Notes: generated from the letters alone by a model not told the origin. DNA of 64,000 nt from a virus (IMGVR_UViG_3300017917_000321:1-64000), one strand, 5' to 3'. Shown: positions 27,351-36,816, numbered from the stretch's first letter. Numbers and translations: made by a program.

Positions 27351-28585
27351 AAAAGCAGGATAAGTTGCGCACACTATTATATCTTGAATATGAGCCTGAT
27401 CAAATTTTTTATATAAACGGGTTTAAAAAAGATTTAATAATAAATTTTTTAACAGACGGCTGGGAACCGACCGGCTTATATGCGCTATGGTCTGACTTTG
27501 ATCAAATTTTTAAAAAAACTACTGCAATACCTGAATCTGAAAAATTCTTTTATCCAATAGCTATTAGTCGATGGGAAGTTTCTGAAATTTTTAATCAGAT
27601 AACAATCAGTAAAAAGATAATTAAAAAGGTCAAGCAAGGCCAGTGCAAAATTCTACTTATATGTCCCTTTGAAGGTTGGACATGGTCTTGGTGGGATAAC
27701 CTAGCCTTCATTTTAAAGACAAAATTTGAACTTGACAATGAGCATATTGTTTTTCTTTCAGCTAACTATTTCCCACACAAAACTTTTAAAACAATAGTTT
27801 TTAATACCTGGGAAAAGCAAATATTTTCTAATTATTCAACATACGAGCATTACGAAAGAAGTGTAAAAGCAATAGAGACACCTAGATCAAATAAATTCAT
27901 ATGTTTAAATAGGCGTCCTTCAATTCATAGATACGCAGTTGTTTCGAGTTTATTTGATAATAGAGATCAGGGAATTTTAACCTGCGCCTTAAAAGGAAGT
28001 TATAGTGACTGGTATCAAAATTGGGTAGAAGAAAATTTCTTAAATGAGTATCCGGAACTTTCAGACAAATACAAGAAAGAAATTAAACCCAGTCTTCCTT
28101 TGACATATAATGATAATATTAATCCAGAAGTCGATAACCCTGCTGCTAACGAATGGGGTAATGTAGAAAAATATTATTCAAGCTATCTTTATATTGTTAC
28201 TGAGACTTTCTTTGAAAATAAAGCACAGGGTCAGGATACTCTATTTCTAAGCGAAAAGATTTTTAAACCTATAATATTTTTTCAGCCATTTGTAGCATTT
28301 GCAAGACCTGGCACTCTTAGATTAATGCAAGATCTAGGTTATAAAACATTCGGTGAGTTTATTGACGAGACTTACGATTTGATTGACGACGATAAAGAAA
28401 GATTGTATAAAGCAGTTGATAGTGTTAAAAAGTTTATCAGTCTATCAAATGAAGAATTAAGAAATACAATGATTAAAATGGCACCAATTTTTAATCATAA
28501 TTATAATGTCCTAAAACAGAATTGGGAATACAAGATTTATGACAAACTTAAAAACGATTTATATAGCTGTTTGCACGGAGAATAA
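27347..28585 (+). CDS. Putative glycosyltransferase, fucosyltransferase-like C-terminus
   Basis: This 412-residue protein has a central 'SNKFICLNRRPSIHRYAVVS' block and a C-terminal block near residues 295-325 ('FLSEKIFKPIIFFQPFVAFA', then 'RPGTL'). The 'EK..KP...PF' pattern resembles the donor-binding end of alpha-1,3-fucosyltransferases (GT10) and of a broader phage family. The 38317 gene carries both blocks in the same order ('LSLNRNKRAHRAMLVS', 'LTEKTLNSVYGASFPILL'). Assignment as a glycosyltransferase rests on this pattern and on the neighbouring transferases. No membrane segments are evident. It is coupled upstream by an ATGA overlap. Confidence 0.45.
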   Translation: MKKQDKLRTLLYLEYEPDQIFYINGFKKDLIINFLTDGWEPTGLYALWSDFDQIFKKTTAIPESEKFFYPIAISRWEVSEIFNQITISKKIIKKVKQGQCKILLICPFEGWTWSWWDNLAFILKTKFELDNEHIVFLSANYFPHKTFKTIVFNTWEKQIFSNYSTYEHYERSVKAIETPRSNKFICLNRRPSIHRYAVVSSLFDNRDQGILTCALKGSYSDWYQNWVEENFLNEYPELSDKYKKEIKPSLPLTYNDNINPEVDNPAANEWGNVEKYYSSYLYIVTETFFENKAQGQDTLFLSEKIFKPIIFFQPFVAFARPGTLRLMQDLGYKTFGEFIDETYDLIDDDKERLYKAVDSVKKFISLSNEELRNTMIKMAPIFNHNYNVLKQNWEYKIYDKLKNDLYSCLHGE

Positions 28586-28588
28586 TTA

Positions 28589-29857
28589 ATGTCTCATCTT
28601 TTTGAAAAACTTAGAAACTCAAAAACATTCTGTATCATGCCATGGATTCACTGTGCAACACAGACTAATGGTGCTGTGCAGTTATGCTGTGTGGCTTCTC
28701 CTATTAAAGAATTAAATCTAAACAATATGACATGGGATGAAGTATGGAACAGTGAACAGTATAAAGATGCAAGATTAAAAATGCTATCAGACGAAAAGGT
28801 TTCTTATTGTACGAATTGTTATAAGGAAGAAGCAGCAGGAATTAAAAGCCATAGACAGAATGAAAACGAAGTCTGGGCAAATAATTGGAGTCCTATTAAA
28901 TTACATGAGTTAAGGAAAATTGTTGCTGACACAAACGATGACGGTTCTATTGATAGCGGTATTGTTAGTGTTGACTTTAGACTAGGAAATACCTGTAATT
29001 TACAGTGTGTAATGTGCAGGCCTCATGACAGCAGCAAATGGTTAAATGATTCAAAATTCCTTGCTGAAAATCTAACAAGCGAAGCTAAATGGGACTGGAA
29101 ACACAAAAGTAACATTGTTATAGAACAATTTGAATGGTATAAGAATCAAAAATTTTGGGATAGCTTTTATGAATCTGCGCATAATATTAGAGATCTAATA
29201 TTCGGCGGCGGAGAACCTATACTCATCAAACAGCATAAAGAACTTATCAAACATCTTGTTAAGATCGATCATGCTAAAAATGTTGAAATTCGTTATCATA
29301 CTAACGGAACAATGTTGGATGAAGAATTGTTGGAACTATGGACACACTTTAAGAAAGCTCATATCATGGTGAGCCTAGATGCTCATCAAGACCTAAACAG
29401 TTACATTCGTTATCCTGCCAAGTGGGAAGATATAGAAAAGCATCTAAGAATCTATGATAATACAACTGGCGGTGATATTATACTAGATATCAATTGTACT
29501 GTACAGGCTCTTAATGTAAATTATCTGCCAGAGTTTGCAGAATGGATCTGGGCCCAAGATTATAAGAAGATTGGTAAGAGAACACTGTCATCTCCGTTCC
29601 ATACAGCAACACTGCACTGGCCAAAGTATCTATGCACCAAGGTTTTGCCACTAGAATCAAAAAAACGTGTGGCTGAAAAGTTAAACACATTCATGGCTAA
29701 GCATCCTAATAATCCAGAGATACAAAAATGGTCTGCAATCGTAGATTTTATGATGAGTGAAGACTGGTCTGACATGCTGGATCAAACAAAAGACTATCTC
29801 AGAATGCTGGATAAAATTAGACCTGTGCAATTTCCTGAAATATACAAACTGTTATAA
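28589..29857 (+). CDS. Radical SAM protein with N-terminal twitch domain (rSAM 1)
   Basis: The 422-residue protein carries the radical SAM [4Fe-4S] motif CNLQCVMC (C136, C140, C143) and 'FGGGEP' near residue 205, the SAM-binding GGE motif. Upstream is a twitch-type auxiliary cluster region: 'FCIMPWIHCATQTNG', CC at 33-34 and 'YCTNCYKEE' (C74, C77). This matches the twitch-domain radical SAM family (N-terminal twitch type), whose substrates are mostly unknown. The family is related to SPASM/twitch enzymes that modify peptides or small molecules. It has 2 or more paralogues here with the same order of motifs. It follows two glycosyltransferase-like genes and is followed by an SGNH protein 2 bases later. 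Confidence 0.85.
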   Translation: MSHLFEKLRNSKTFCIMPWIHCATQTNGAVQLCCVASPIKELNLNNMTWDEVWNSEQYKDARLKMLSDEKVSYCTNCYKEEAAGIKSHRQNENEVWANNWSPIKLHELRKIVADTNDDGSIDSGIVSVDFRLGNTCNLQCVMCRPHDSSKWLNDSKFLAENLTSEAKWDWKHKSNIVIEQFEWYKNQKFWDSFYESAHNIRDLIFGGGEPILIKQHKELIKHLVKIDHAKNVEIRYHTNGTMLDEELLELWTHFKKAHIMVSLDAHQDLNSYIRYPAKWEDIEKHLRIYDNTTGGDIILDINCTVQALNVNYLPEFAEWIWAQDYKKIGKRTLSSPFHTATLHWPKYLCTKVLPLESKKRVAEKLNTFMAKHPNNPEIQKWSAIVDFMMSEDWSDMLDQTKDYLRMLDKIRPVQFPEIYKLL

Positions 29858-29859
29858 GA

Positions 29860-30633
29860 ATGAAATATCTAGTAACATCTGGTTGTAGTTTTTCTGATAA
29901 TCACGGTATGCGCTGGCCGCATTATCTAGCTGAAGCGTTAAACCTACAGCTATTTAATAGGGGTCAGGGTAGCTCGGGTAATCATTGGATAGCTAAATCT
30001 TCTATATATCAAACTCAGTTATTACTGGATAAGGGAATCGACCCTAACGATATAATGGTTGCTGTTATGTGGTCTGGTATTGATAGAAAAGATTGTTTTA
30101 TTGATACTGAGACAATTAACTATGAAAGGCTAATTAACAACCTCAACGATCATCCTAATCCTGTTAATTTCTTAGACAATGAACCTAACGTAAGAAATAA
30201 ACACAGCCTACCAACAGCTGATGGATATTTGTCAGGTTCTGCTAGCTGTACTTTTGCAAACGAAAATATTAATAAATTTAAAAAAGATCTAGTGTTGAGA
30301 TATTTTTCTCCGCAAGCTCTTGCTATCGAATCTTATGAAAACTTTTTAAGATTACAATGGTTTTGTAAAAGTGTAGGGGTGCGATTAATTAATCAAACTT
30401 TTATGGAAATAATGAAATTTCCTACAGGTAATATTTTAACAAAAGATTATTATAGAAATATAACACCGCTTTACAATATGATTGATTTCAATCAATGGAT
30501 ATTTTGGAATCAAACTCAAGGTATATACGAATACTGTAGAGATAATAATTTAACCTTTTATGAAGATAAGATACATCCGTCAGAAGAATCACATTATAAA
30601 TATGTTTATGATTTTTTACGGAAAAAATTATAA
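29860..30633 (+). CDS. SGNH/GDSL hydrolase-like protein 1
   Basis: The 257-residue protein starts 'MKYLVTSGCSFSDNHGMRWP'. GCSFS corresponds to block I of SGNH hydrolases with nucleophile Ser10, 'GQGSSGNHW' at 35-43 gives the Gly and Asn oxyanion blocks, and 'DKIHPSEESHY' near the C-terminus carries the DxxH catalytic pair. These enzymes are esterases, often removing or transferring O-acetyl groups on glycans. There is no signal peptide. Two more SGNH-like proteins occur in this window. A late promoter for the next gene lies inside its 3' end (30595-30602). Confidence 0.65.
   Translation: MKYLVTSGCSFSDNHGMRWPHYLAEALNLQLFNRGQGSSGNHWIAKSSIYQTQLLLDKGIDPNDIMVAVMWSGIDRKDCFIDTETINYERLINNLNDHPNPVNFLDNEPNVRNKHSLPTADGYLSGSASCTFANENINKFKKDLVLRYFSPQALAIESYENFLRLQWFCKSVGVRLINQTFMEIMKFPTGNILTKDYYRNITPLYNMIDFNQWIFWNQTQGIYEYCRDNNLTFYEDKIHPSEESHYKYVYDFLRKKL
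30595..30602 (+). promoter_or_regulatory. T4 late promoter, exact consensus TATAAATA
   Basis: TATAAATA, identical to the T4 late consensus, lies inside the 3' end of the upstream gene (codons for H-Y-K-Y) and ends 30 nt before the ATG at 30633. The spacing matches the other late promoter/start pairs in this window. Confidence 0.6.
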
Positions 30634-31373
30634 TGAAAAAAAATAATCATAATCTAGTTGTATTTGGAGATAGTTGGGGTCGAGGAGCATGGACTTTACC
30701 TGATGAAACTACCTTACATTCAACGCAGGGAGATAATTATTTTTCTGAAAAATGGCAAGAACATTTTAACAGCGTTGAGAATTTTTCCAAAGGCGGATCA
30801 TCTAATTCGAACTCTCTAATTTCATTAATGGATTATCTTCAAACAGAAACAACATTGAGTTTAAGAGAAAATAAAAAGAAAATATTAGTTATTCAAACAG
30901 AGCCAATGAGAGATGTAATACCTCAAATAAATTTTGGTAATGTTAGTCCTTATTATCCAATATTTAAAGACTCTGATTACAAGGCATTTAACGAAACTCT
31001 AATTAATTTTTTCTATTTTAATTTAAATGAAATTGGAAAGAAATTTAAAACACGTATTAATTTAACAGGCGGCTGTTCAGATGTTAATATTTCTTTAGCC
31101 AGACAGTATGCTTATATAAATGTTTGCTGCGAATCATTTTACAGTCTTATTGATACAACGCACACACCAACAATATTTTCAGTTACCCATGATGTTTCGA
31201 AAGCCATGCAGAAAATGACAAAATCAAATATCTTTGTAGTTGATAGTATTGCCAAGAAGCAAGGGATACAGAGTGAATATCAACGAGATGTATTTGGCTA
31301 CGGTCTTGATAATCATCCATCTAGAAAAGGTATTGACATTTGGATCTCTCATATGTCAAAAAACATAAAATAA
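30633..31373 (+). CDS. SGNH/GDSL hydrolase-like protein 2
   Basis: The 246-residue protein has 'VVFGDSWGRGAW' (nucleophile Ser14 in GDSWG), 'NFSKGGSSNSNSL' near 52-63 for the Gly/Asn blocks, and 'LDNHPSRKGIDIW' near 230 with the DxxH pair. All SGNH blocks are present. It is a paralogue in plan of the preceding protein but much diverged. The gene has its own late promoter and starts on the last base of the preceding stop. It probably acts as a glycan or lipid esterase or acyltransferase in the cytoplasm. Substrate unknown. An 81-base AT-rich gap follows, in which I see no clear promoter or terminator. Confidence 0.65.
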   Translation: MKKNNHNLVVFGDSWGRGAWTLPDETTLHSTQGDNYFSEKWQEHFNSVENFSKGGSSNSNSLISLMDYLQTETTLSLRENKKKILVIQTEPMRDVIPQINFGNVSPYYPIFKDSDYKAFNETLINFFYFNLNEIGKKFKTRINLTGGCSDVNISLARQYAYINVCCESFYSLIDTTHTPTIFSVTHDVSKAMQKMTKSNIFVVDSIAKKQGIQSEYQRDVFGYGLDNHPSRKGIDIWISHMSKNIK

Positions 31374-31454
31374 AAATTTATTGTATTCTACGGTATTTCA
31401 GAAGTATCGATCTTTAGAAAAGTAATCATTAAATAAAAGAACAAGGACTAAAAA

Positions 31455-32675
31455 ATGAAAATAGCAATGATTGGTTGTGGTAAACTTGGCTTGCCGTGTG
31501 CAGAAGTTATGGGTAAACATTATGACATAGTTGGATATGATATAATCAAAGATCCGGCTGCTGAAATACCTATGTTAGATTCTATTCAAGAAGCAGTGAA
31601 CAGACGAGATCTTATTTTCGTTGCAGTCCCAACACCACATGATCCTGAATACGGCGGCAGTAAACCAATTGCTGAAATGCCTCCAAAAGATTTTGATTAT
31701 AGTATTGTTCAGCAAGTGCTAGAAGAAATAAATCGGTATGTAAACAAGAATCAGCTGGTTGTATTAATTTCAACAGTTCTTCCAGGAACAGTGCGAGCCC
31801 ATCTTGCCCCTAAAATAACTAATGCGCGATTCATTTATAACCCATACCTTATTGCTATGGGCTCTGTTAAATGGGATATGGTAAATCCAGAATGCCTAAT
31901 CATCGGAACAGAAGACGGCAACAGAACAGGCGATGCTGGTTTACTCATAGATTTTTATAAACCTATAATGGAGAATGATCCGCAGATCAATGTAGGCACA
32001 TGGGACGAAGCTGAAGCCATTAAGATTTTTTACAATACGTTCATTTCTGCCAAAATTGGCCTTGTTAATATGATTCAAGACGTTGCTGAAAAAAATGGTA
32101 ATATCAATGTTGATGTAGTAACAGATGCGCTTAAGGCAGCTACACAGCGTATTACAGGACCTAGATACTTAACAGCAGGTATGGGAGATGCTGGCGCATG
32201 TCATCCTAGAGATAATATTGCACTACGCTATCTAGCGGAACGTTTGGATCTAGGCTATGATTTATTCCACGCTATTATGCACAGCAGAGATCGACAGGCT
32301 AAAAACATGGCGCTTAAACTTGTTGCATTAGCTAAAGAACATCAACTACCAGTTGTAATTCACGGTCGTGCATACAAGCCATATGTACCTTATACCATCG
32401 GTAGCTACTCTGAATTAGTTGGTCACTTTGTTGAAGCAGAAGGTGTTGAAGTATTTTATGCAGATCCACTAACTGATGATTCATGGTCAGGTCGCGCAGT
32501 AATATTAATGGCACATAATCCTGCTATTACTTATTTTGGAACTGGAGTTGATATTAAACCAGAACAGTTTTATTTTTATATTGAGCCAGGCAGCGTTATA
32601 CTAGACCCCTGGAGAACAATAAATGATATTCCTGGTTGCACTGTTATTCATTACGGCAATACTCGACTTCAATGA
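31455..32675 (+). CDS. UDP-glucose/GDP-mannose dehydrogenase family protein
   Basis: The 406-residue protein starts 'MKIAMIGCGKLGLPCAEVMG', an NAD-binding GxGxLG motif, followed by 'VAVPTP' (57-62) and 'STVLPGT' (106-112), classic for nucleotide-sugar dehydrogenases. The catalytic cysteine lies in 'GACHPRDNIAL' (C249), corresponding to the usual GGSCFPKD. Glu187, Lys190 and Asn194 sit where the family places its catalytic helix. Such enzymes oxidise a UDP- or GDP-hexose twice to the uronic acid, a precursor of acidic surface polysaccharides. AAGGA precedes the ATG. It is about the usual length and looks intact. It would supply an activated sugar acid to the neighbouring transferases. Confidence 0.85.
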   Translation: MKIAMIGCGKLGLPCAEVMGKHYDIVGYDIIKDPAAEIPMLDSIQEAVNRRDLIFVAVPTPHDPEYGGSKPIAEMPPKDFDYSIVQQVLEEINRYVNKNQLVVLISTVLPGTVRAHLAPKITNARFIYNPYLIAMGSVKWDMVNPECLIIGTEDGNRTGDAGLLIDFYKPIMENDPQINVGTWDEAEAIKIFYNTFISAKIGLVNMIQDVAEKNGNINVDVVTDALKAATQRITGPRYLTAGMGDAGACHPRDNIALRYLAERLDLGYDLFHAIMHSRDRQAKNMALKLVALAKEHQLPVVIHGRAYKPYVPYTIGSYSELVGHFVEAEGVEVFYADPLTDDSWSGRAVILMAHNPAITYFGTGVDIKPEQFYFYIEPGSVILDPWRTINDIPGCTVIHYGNTRLQ

Positions 32676-33775
32676 GCAAGCAAAACACTTTTTGTAAAGC
32701 ACTTAGTAACGCTGTAAGTTTTAGAATACCAGGCGAGTCTAATTCTTTAACTTTTAATCCTTGCTGTTTATACGATCATTACTTACCCTTTCATCCAACC
32801 TACTATAAAAAGCATAGAGAAATTTTTATTAATGCAGATCAAGATTTCCTACCAGGTTGCAGTAAGTGTAAGCTAAAAGAAAAAACACACAAAGGACAAA
32901 GCCATCGAGCATTTAATAATAAAGACATACCCGATGGTATAGGAAGTGATATACACAAGCTAGAAATAGTTTTAGATACTACTTGTAATGCAGCCTGTAT
33001 ACAATGTGGAACGTATCAAAGCAGTCTATGGCGCAACGAAGTTGCTAACAGAGATAAAAACTATCAACATATACAACCGGAAACACAGATTGATTCTAAG
33101 ATCGATTTAATCCAGTCTAGTGTAGATTTTTCCACAGTAAAAGAATTTCACTTCTGGGGAGGTGAACCGTTATTAACAGACACTCATTTAAAATTTTTAA
33201 ACAGGATAGAAAATCCGTCTGATGTTGTTATTCGCTACACTACTAACGGAAGTATTTTTCCAGATGACGATGTTTTAAAGTTATGGGAAAAATTTAAAGA
33301 AGTAAAGATTGGTCTAAGCGCAGACGGAATTGGTGATAGATTTCATTATATACGATGGCCCTTAAAATGGGACAAGTGGGCTAGAAACGTTATTCGTTTT
33401 AGAGACGAAGCGCCTTCAAATGTTGATTATCATATTAATTGCTGCGTTATACCTTTGAATGCGCTCTACATACTAGAGCTAGTTGAATGGTTAGATAATA
33501 ATTTTGATGTTCATCAAAGAGGCGCCTATGCAGGACGAAAAATTAATTGTAACTTTATAAGAGGCGAAGGAACTCTTGATATCGGTTGCTCACCTATGAG
33601 TTTGCGTGAAGAAATATGGAAACTATTAGGTGAAGATCATGCTGTAAGCAAAATATTAAAAGAACTTCCTGTTATGGATCCTCAACACATGCTACGTCAT
33701 ATCAATGAATGGGATCCAATTAGAAAATTAAACTGGAGAGAAACTTTTCCAGATGTTGTGAGACATTTTGAATGA
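32672..33775 (+). CDS. Radical SAM protein with N-terminal twitch-like domain (rSAM 2)
   Basis: Starting at ATG 32672 (ATGA overlap with the dehydrogenase stop; an in-frame TTG at 32636 would overlap further), the protein has about 367 residues. The rSAM motif is CNAACIQC (C105, C109, C112) and 'WGGEPLL' gives the GGE motif. N-terminal cysteines C8, CC 31-32 and 'CSKCK' (C63, C66) form the twitch-type set. It shares with the other twitch members a downstream 'RYTTNG' and 'KIGLSADGIGD...YIRWP' segment. No precursor peptide lies next to it. Function unknown; the coupling to the dehydrogenase gene suggests a role in the same pathway. Confidence 0.8.
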   Translation: MSKQNTFCKALSNAVSFRIPGESNSLTFNPCCLYDHYLPFHPTYYKKHREIFINADQDFLPGCSKCKLKEKTHKGQSHRAFNNKDIPDGIGSDIHKLEIVLDTTCNAACIQCGTYQSSLWRNEVANRDKNYQHIQPETQIDSKIDLIQSSVDFSTVKEFHFWGGEPLLTDTHLKFLNRIENPSDVVIRYTTNGSIFPDDDVLKLWEKFKEVKIGLSADGIGDRFHYIRWPLKWDKWARNVIRFRDEAPSNVDYHINCCVIPLNALYILELVEWLDNNFDVHQRGAYAGRKINCNFIRGEGTLDIGCSPMSLREEIWKLLGEDHAVSKILKELPVMDPQHMLRHINEWDPIRKLNWRETFPDVVRHFE

Positions 33776-34377
33776 TTGATCAACCTAGTTTAGCAATACT
33801 AATTGACTGCTGGCACATGGGGTCAAAAGCATCTGTTTCAGAAGTTGTATATTCTAACATCATAAATTTTTTAGAAACTAATCAAAATATTAAAACAGTT
33901 GCACTAGCTTCATATAACTGTAAGAATGAATTTTTATCAAATAGACTCTGGTACAATAATTATAGAGATTTTTTTGATAATGAAAAAAACTCTAGGAAAA
34001 TTAGAGATCTAGCAGTAGTTCACAATGTACATAGGCATCAAGATAACAGATTTCCAAATGAATATACAGATCCAATGATATTGAATTATCAAAATGATAG
34101 TCAGTATCAGATAGCCATGTGGTGGGGATGGGAATTGGAATATTATCTATCGCTCAACCCGCATATAAAAAATATTTACGTTTTAGGACTAGCCTGGGAT
34201 CAATGTGTGAAAATACGTCCCTTGGGTTACGAAGCACTAAGCGAAATCCCTAACATAAATGTCTTGACAAAAGTAGATTGTTCTGCTAATATGAATGCTT
34301 CAGCTGTGGAATTAGATTCTAATCCTAATTGGCAGAAAATAGAAGAAAAAATTTATTGTCTAAAATATGCTAAATGA
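33772..34377 (+). CDS. Isochorismatase-like hydrolase (putative)
   Basis: The 201-residue protein begins 'SLAILIDCWHMGSKASVSEV', where D12 follows a hydrophobic strand as in cysteine hydrolases of the isochorismatase fold. 'NIYVLGLAWDQCVKIRPLGY' (C145) resembles the catalytic 'GLATDxCVxxTA' of that family. Length fits the family (about 180-210). A lysine between them that could complete the triad is not obvious. So the fold is plausible but activity is uncertain. It overlaps the rSAM 2 stop by 4 bases and the PP-loop gene by 11 bases, so it is translationally coupled to both. Confidence 0.45.
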   Translation: MIDQPSLAILIDCWHMGSKASVSEVVYSNIINFLETNQNIKTVALASYNCKNEFLSNRLWYNNYRDFFDNEKNSRKIRDLAVVHNVHRHQDNRFPNEYTDPMILNYQNDSQYQIAMWWGWELEYYLSLNPHIKNIYVLGLAWDQCVKIRPLGYEALSEIPNINVLTKVDCSANMNASAVELDSNPNWQKIEEKIYCLKYAK

Positions 34378-35491
34378 TAGACTGGGATATTATCGTGTAG
34401 GATGGAAAAAGTTCTATAATAAAACTCTAGCTCTGCTAGAGAGCAATAAGACTGGCTATAAGATCGATTGGGTTTTTAACAACGACATTTACGGTAAAAT
34501 TGATTGGACATTACCAGTTTTAGAATCTCTAGATTTATTATATGCTCTGCGAGCTAGACAGCTTAGAGAAAAATATGACTATCTTGTTTTGTACTTCAGC
34601 GGTGGCGCAGACAGTACTAATATTTTAAAAACATTTATAGATAACAATATTTTTCTAGATGAAATTGTAATGCAATGGCCTGAGCCTCAAGTAAAGCAAT
34701 ATTCTGATGTTAACGATAAAAGTAATCTAAATATCTACAGTGAAATTAAGTACCAAGCAGTACCTACATTAAACAATTTAAATTTACATCCTAATACTAA
34801 GATTAGATATCAGGATTTTGCTAAACCCCTGTTAGATTTGCTAGCAAAGGACAATTGGTTTGATGAAATGCCTATGGGAACAAATATTAGTCCTTCGGGG
34901 ATTGGTAGACAGATATCACAAGTGACCGAACCGCATATTCTTAATTTGTGTATGCAGGGTAAATCGTGCGCACAGATACTAGGTGTTGATAAGCCATTGG
35001 TTCACTCTAACGGTTCTGATTACTTTGCATATTTTTCAGATGTATCAGCTATGCATTCTCCACCGGTAGATTATACGATGGGCGATATTTTTAATAATTT
35101 GTATCATACAGAATTCTTTTATTGGACACCTGATCTACCAAATATTGTTGTTAAACAGGCACAACTGATTAAAGCATACTGCGAAACTAGCTCAACAGCT
35201 AAAGCTCAAATTATGAGCTCGATGAAAAAACACATCGGAACATTTAGACCATTATTACATTCTATAATTTATTCGCCCGATTTGAAAATTGAATGGGACC
35301 CAGAAAAACCAAACTCTGCTGTAGTTAGACCTATGGACGAATGGTTTTGGAAGTCTGCATCAAAAACTCAGATCGGCAATTATCTATCTGTAATTGACTA
35401 TATAAAGAAAAACTCAAGCTCTGAATATATGATAGATAATAATATTGAGAATGGCTTGGCCGCCCATACAACCGGCTTTTATAAACTTTAA
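34367..35491 (+). CDS. PP-loop ATP-pyrophosphatase domain protein 1
   Basis: The 374-residue protein has 'LVLYFSGGADSTNILKTFID', the SGGxDS PP-loop (residues 78-83) of N-type ATP pyrophosphatases such as asparagine synthetase and tRNA-thiolation enzymes. These adenylate a carboxylate or carbonyl, releasing pyrophosphate. There is no N-terminal glutaminase domain, so the nitrogen or sulfur source would be separate. The rest is not recognisable. A second SGGxDS protein occurs 3 kb downstream. The two diverge outside the loop but share length and position of the motif. It may activate an acid for amidation or thiolation. Confidence 0.6.
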   Translation: MLNDRLGYYRVGWKKFYNKTLALLESNKTGYKIDWVFNNDIYGKIDWTLPVLESLDLLYALRARQLREKYDYLVLYFSGGADSTNILKTFIDNNIFLDEIVMQWPEPQVKQYSDVNDKSNLNIYSEIKYQAVPTLNNLNLHPNTKIRYQDFAKPLLDLLAKDNWFDEMPMGTNISPSGIGRQISQVTEPHILNLCMQGKSCAQILGVDKPLVHSNGSDYFAYFSDVSAMHSPPVDYTMGDIFNNLYHTEFFYWTPDLPNIVVKQAQLIKAYCETSSTAKAQIMSSMKKHIGTFRPLLHSIIYSPDLKIEWDPEKPNSAVVRPMDEWFWKSASKTQIGNYLSVIDYIKKNSSSEYMIDNNIENGLAAHTTGFYKL

Positions 35492-35504
35492 GAGGAGAAT
35501 GACA

Positions 35505-35954
35505 TTGGAAAAGATGAACGAAGTACAAAAGAGAAGTATAGCAAAAGCAATAACAGCACGAGTAATGTTTACATGCAGCCACTTGGTTAACGGATTTATA
35601 GTAACAGGGTCTCTGGTGTTGGGCGCACAAATCGTAGGTGTGGCAGCAGTTGTGAATCTTTTGTTATTTTGGTTACACGAACGTGCATGGAATTTCTTTC
35701 AGTTTAATAGAAAGCCCAAGGATGGTTTAATGTTCCTTGACGGACATCCTAGAACAGTTAGTAAGTCAGTAACATGGAGAGCAGTAATTACTGCAAATAA
35801 TTTCCTTATTCCATATCTACTAACAGGCTCATGGCAGACTGCTGCGGCATTCTTAACAATCGCAACTGTAATGAATATTGTGCTTTATTATGTACACGAA
35901 CGAGTCTGGAATAGATTTGCCTGGGGCAAAACAGCAGAACCGCAGCCTGTTTAA
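35505..35954 (+). CDS. DUF2061-type small membrane protein, two repeats
   Basis: The protein of about 149 residues contains two copies of the DUF2061 unit (residues about 11-63 and 85-137), each a pair of hydrophobic helices ending in 'HERAW' or 'HERVW'. It is thus likely a small inner-membrane protein with up to four segments. I place the start at TTG 35505, 7 nt after AGAGGAG. The alternatives are ATG 35499, only one base from that site, and ATG 35514. DUF2061 proteins have no known enzyme activity. It lies between a PP-loop gene and a nitronate-monooxygenase-like gene. The function is unknown. Confidence 0.7.
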   Translation: MEKMNEVQKRSIAKAITARVMFTCSHLVNGFIVTGSLVLGAQIVGVAAVVNLLLFWLHERAWNFFQFNRKPKDGLMFLDGHPRTVSKSVTWRAVITANNFLIPYLLTGSWQTAAAFLTIATVMNIVLYYVHERVWNRFAWGKTAEPQPV

Positions 35955-36816
35955 TTCTCGCTACCCTATAGTAGCAGCATTAATGAATCAGGTGTCTGAG
36001 GAGACCCTAGCTATTGCAATAAGCAAGGCTGGGGGATTCCCTAGCATTAGCGGTTATTGTTATGATTCAGACAATGGTATTATTAATGCTTTACACTGCT
36101 TTGTTGATGCAACAGGCAGCTCCGATCTCATTTTAGGTGTAGACGAACGATCTTTACTTAACGAAAAGCTAGTTAATACTATAAAAGATTTACAGATCTC
36201 TCATCTATTAAGATATGAAAATGAAGACCCTGCAATATCTGATACTGTTAGAAAAGAATGGCGCGGTATAACTGATAAACTTCTTAACGAATTGTCCTGT
36301 CGAAGAATACAACTAAGGGATAATTTTAATGAAATTAAAGTTAGAAATGCGATCTATTTTATAAAAGGCAATGACGGCGCTGGCCGCCCTGGAGCAGCTT
36401 CAACTAGAGAGCTGTTTGACTATCACAGAGAAAAAACACCCGAAGCATTACTAGTACCTACGGGAGGCATAGGAACTGCTGCACAGGTCAAGTACTATTT
36501 AGAATCAGGTGCAGTAGCAGTTGGATGCGGTACGATTTTTGCAGCGGCTGAAGAAAGCGTATTAAGCCAGCAAACAAAAGAACGTATTATAGCATCGACT
36601 AACAAGGATCTTTCTAGGGTTGACCCTAGATTAAACCAACTCGGGCTAGTCTTTAACAAGCTATCATTAGATAATCTCAATAATACAGCTTCTTTAAAAG
36701 AGGGCATAAAGTCTTCAAAAAACGGATTAATTTTTGCAGGACATGCAGTAGAGCATATTAATAGTATAGAACCTGTAAACGTAATTTTACACAGGCTAAT
36801 GAACTATTCTAGATAA
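35890..36816 (+). CDS. Nitronate monooxygenase-like FMN TIM-barrel protein (start uncertain)
   Basis: Up to about 308 residues. 'RYPIVAALMNQVS....IAISKAGGFPSISG' resembles the first FMN-barrel strand of nitronate monooxygenases, and 'VPTGGIGTAAQVKYYLESGA' with 'AVGCGTIF' matches the phosphate-binding end of the barrel. 'GRPGAAS' fits the loop before it. The start is a puzzle. The ATG at 35890 needs a 65-base overlap with the DUF2061 gene, the ATG at 35983 removes the first strand, and neither has a Shine-Dalgarno sequence. The frame is +1 relative to the upstream gene. Such enzymes oxidise nitronates or similar carbanions using FMN. Identity is probable, substrate unknown. Confidence 0.6.
   Translation: MYTNESGIDLPGAKQQNRSLFNSRYPIVAALMNQVSEETLAIAISKAGGFPSISGYCYDSDNGIINALHCFVDATGSSDLILGVDERSLLNEKLVNTIKDLQISHLLRYENEDPAISDTVRKEWRGITDKLLNELSCRRIQLRDNFNEIKVRNAIYFIKGNDGAGRPGAASTRELFDYHREKTPEALLVPTGGIGTAAQVKYYLESGAVAVGCGTIFAAAEESVLSQQTKERIIASTNKDLSRVDPRLNQLGLVFNKLSLDNLNNTASLKEGIKSSKNGLIFAGHAVEHINSIEPVNVILHRLMNYSR

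Noticed and set aside
31374-31454. Possible promoter or terminator in the 81-base gap before the dehydrogenase
   Set aside because: AT-rich, but no TATAAT with matching -35, no xATAAATA and no stem above 6 bp was found.
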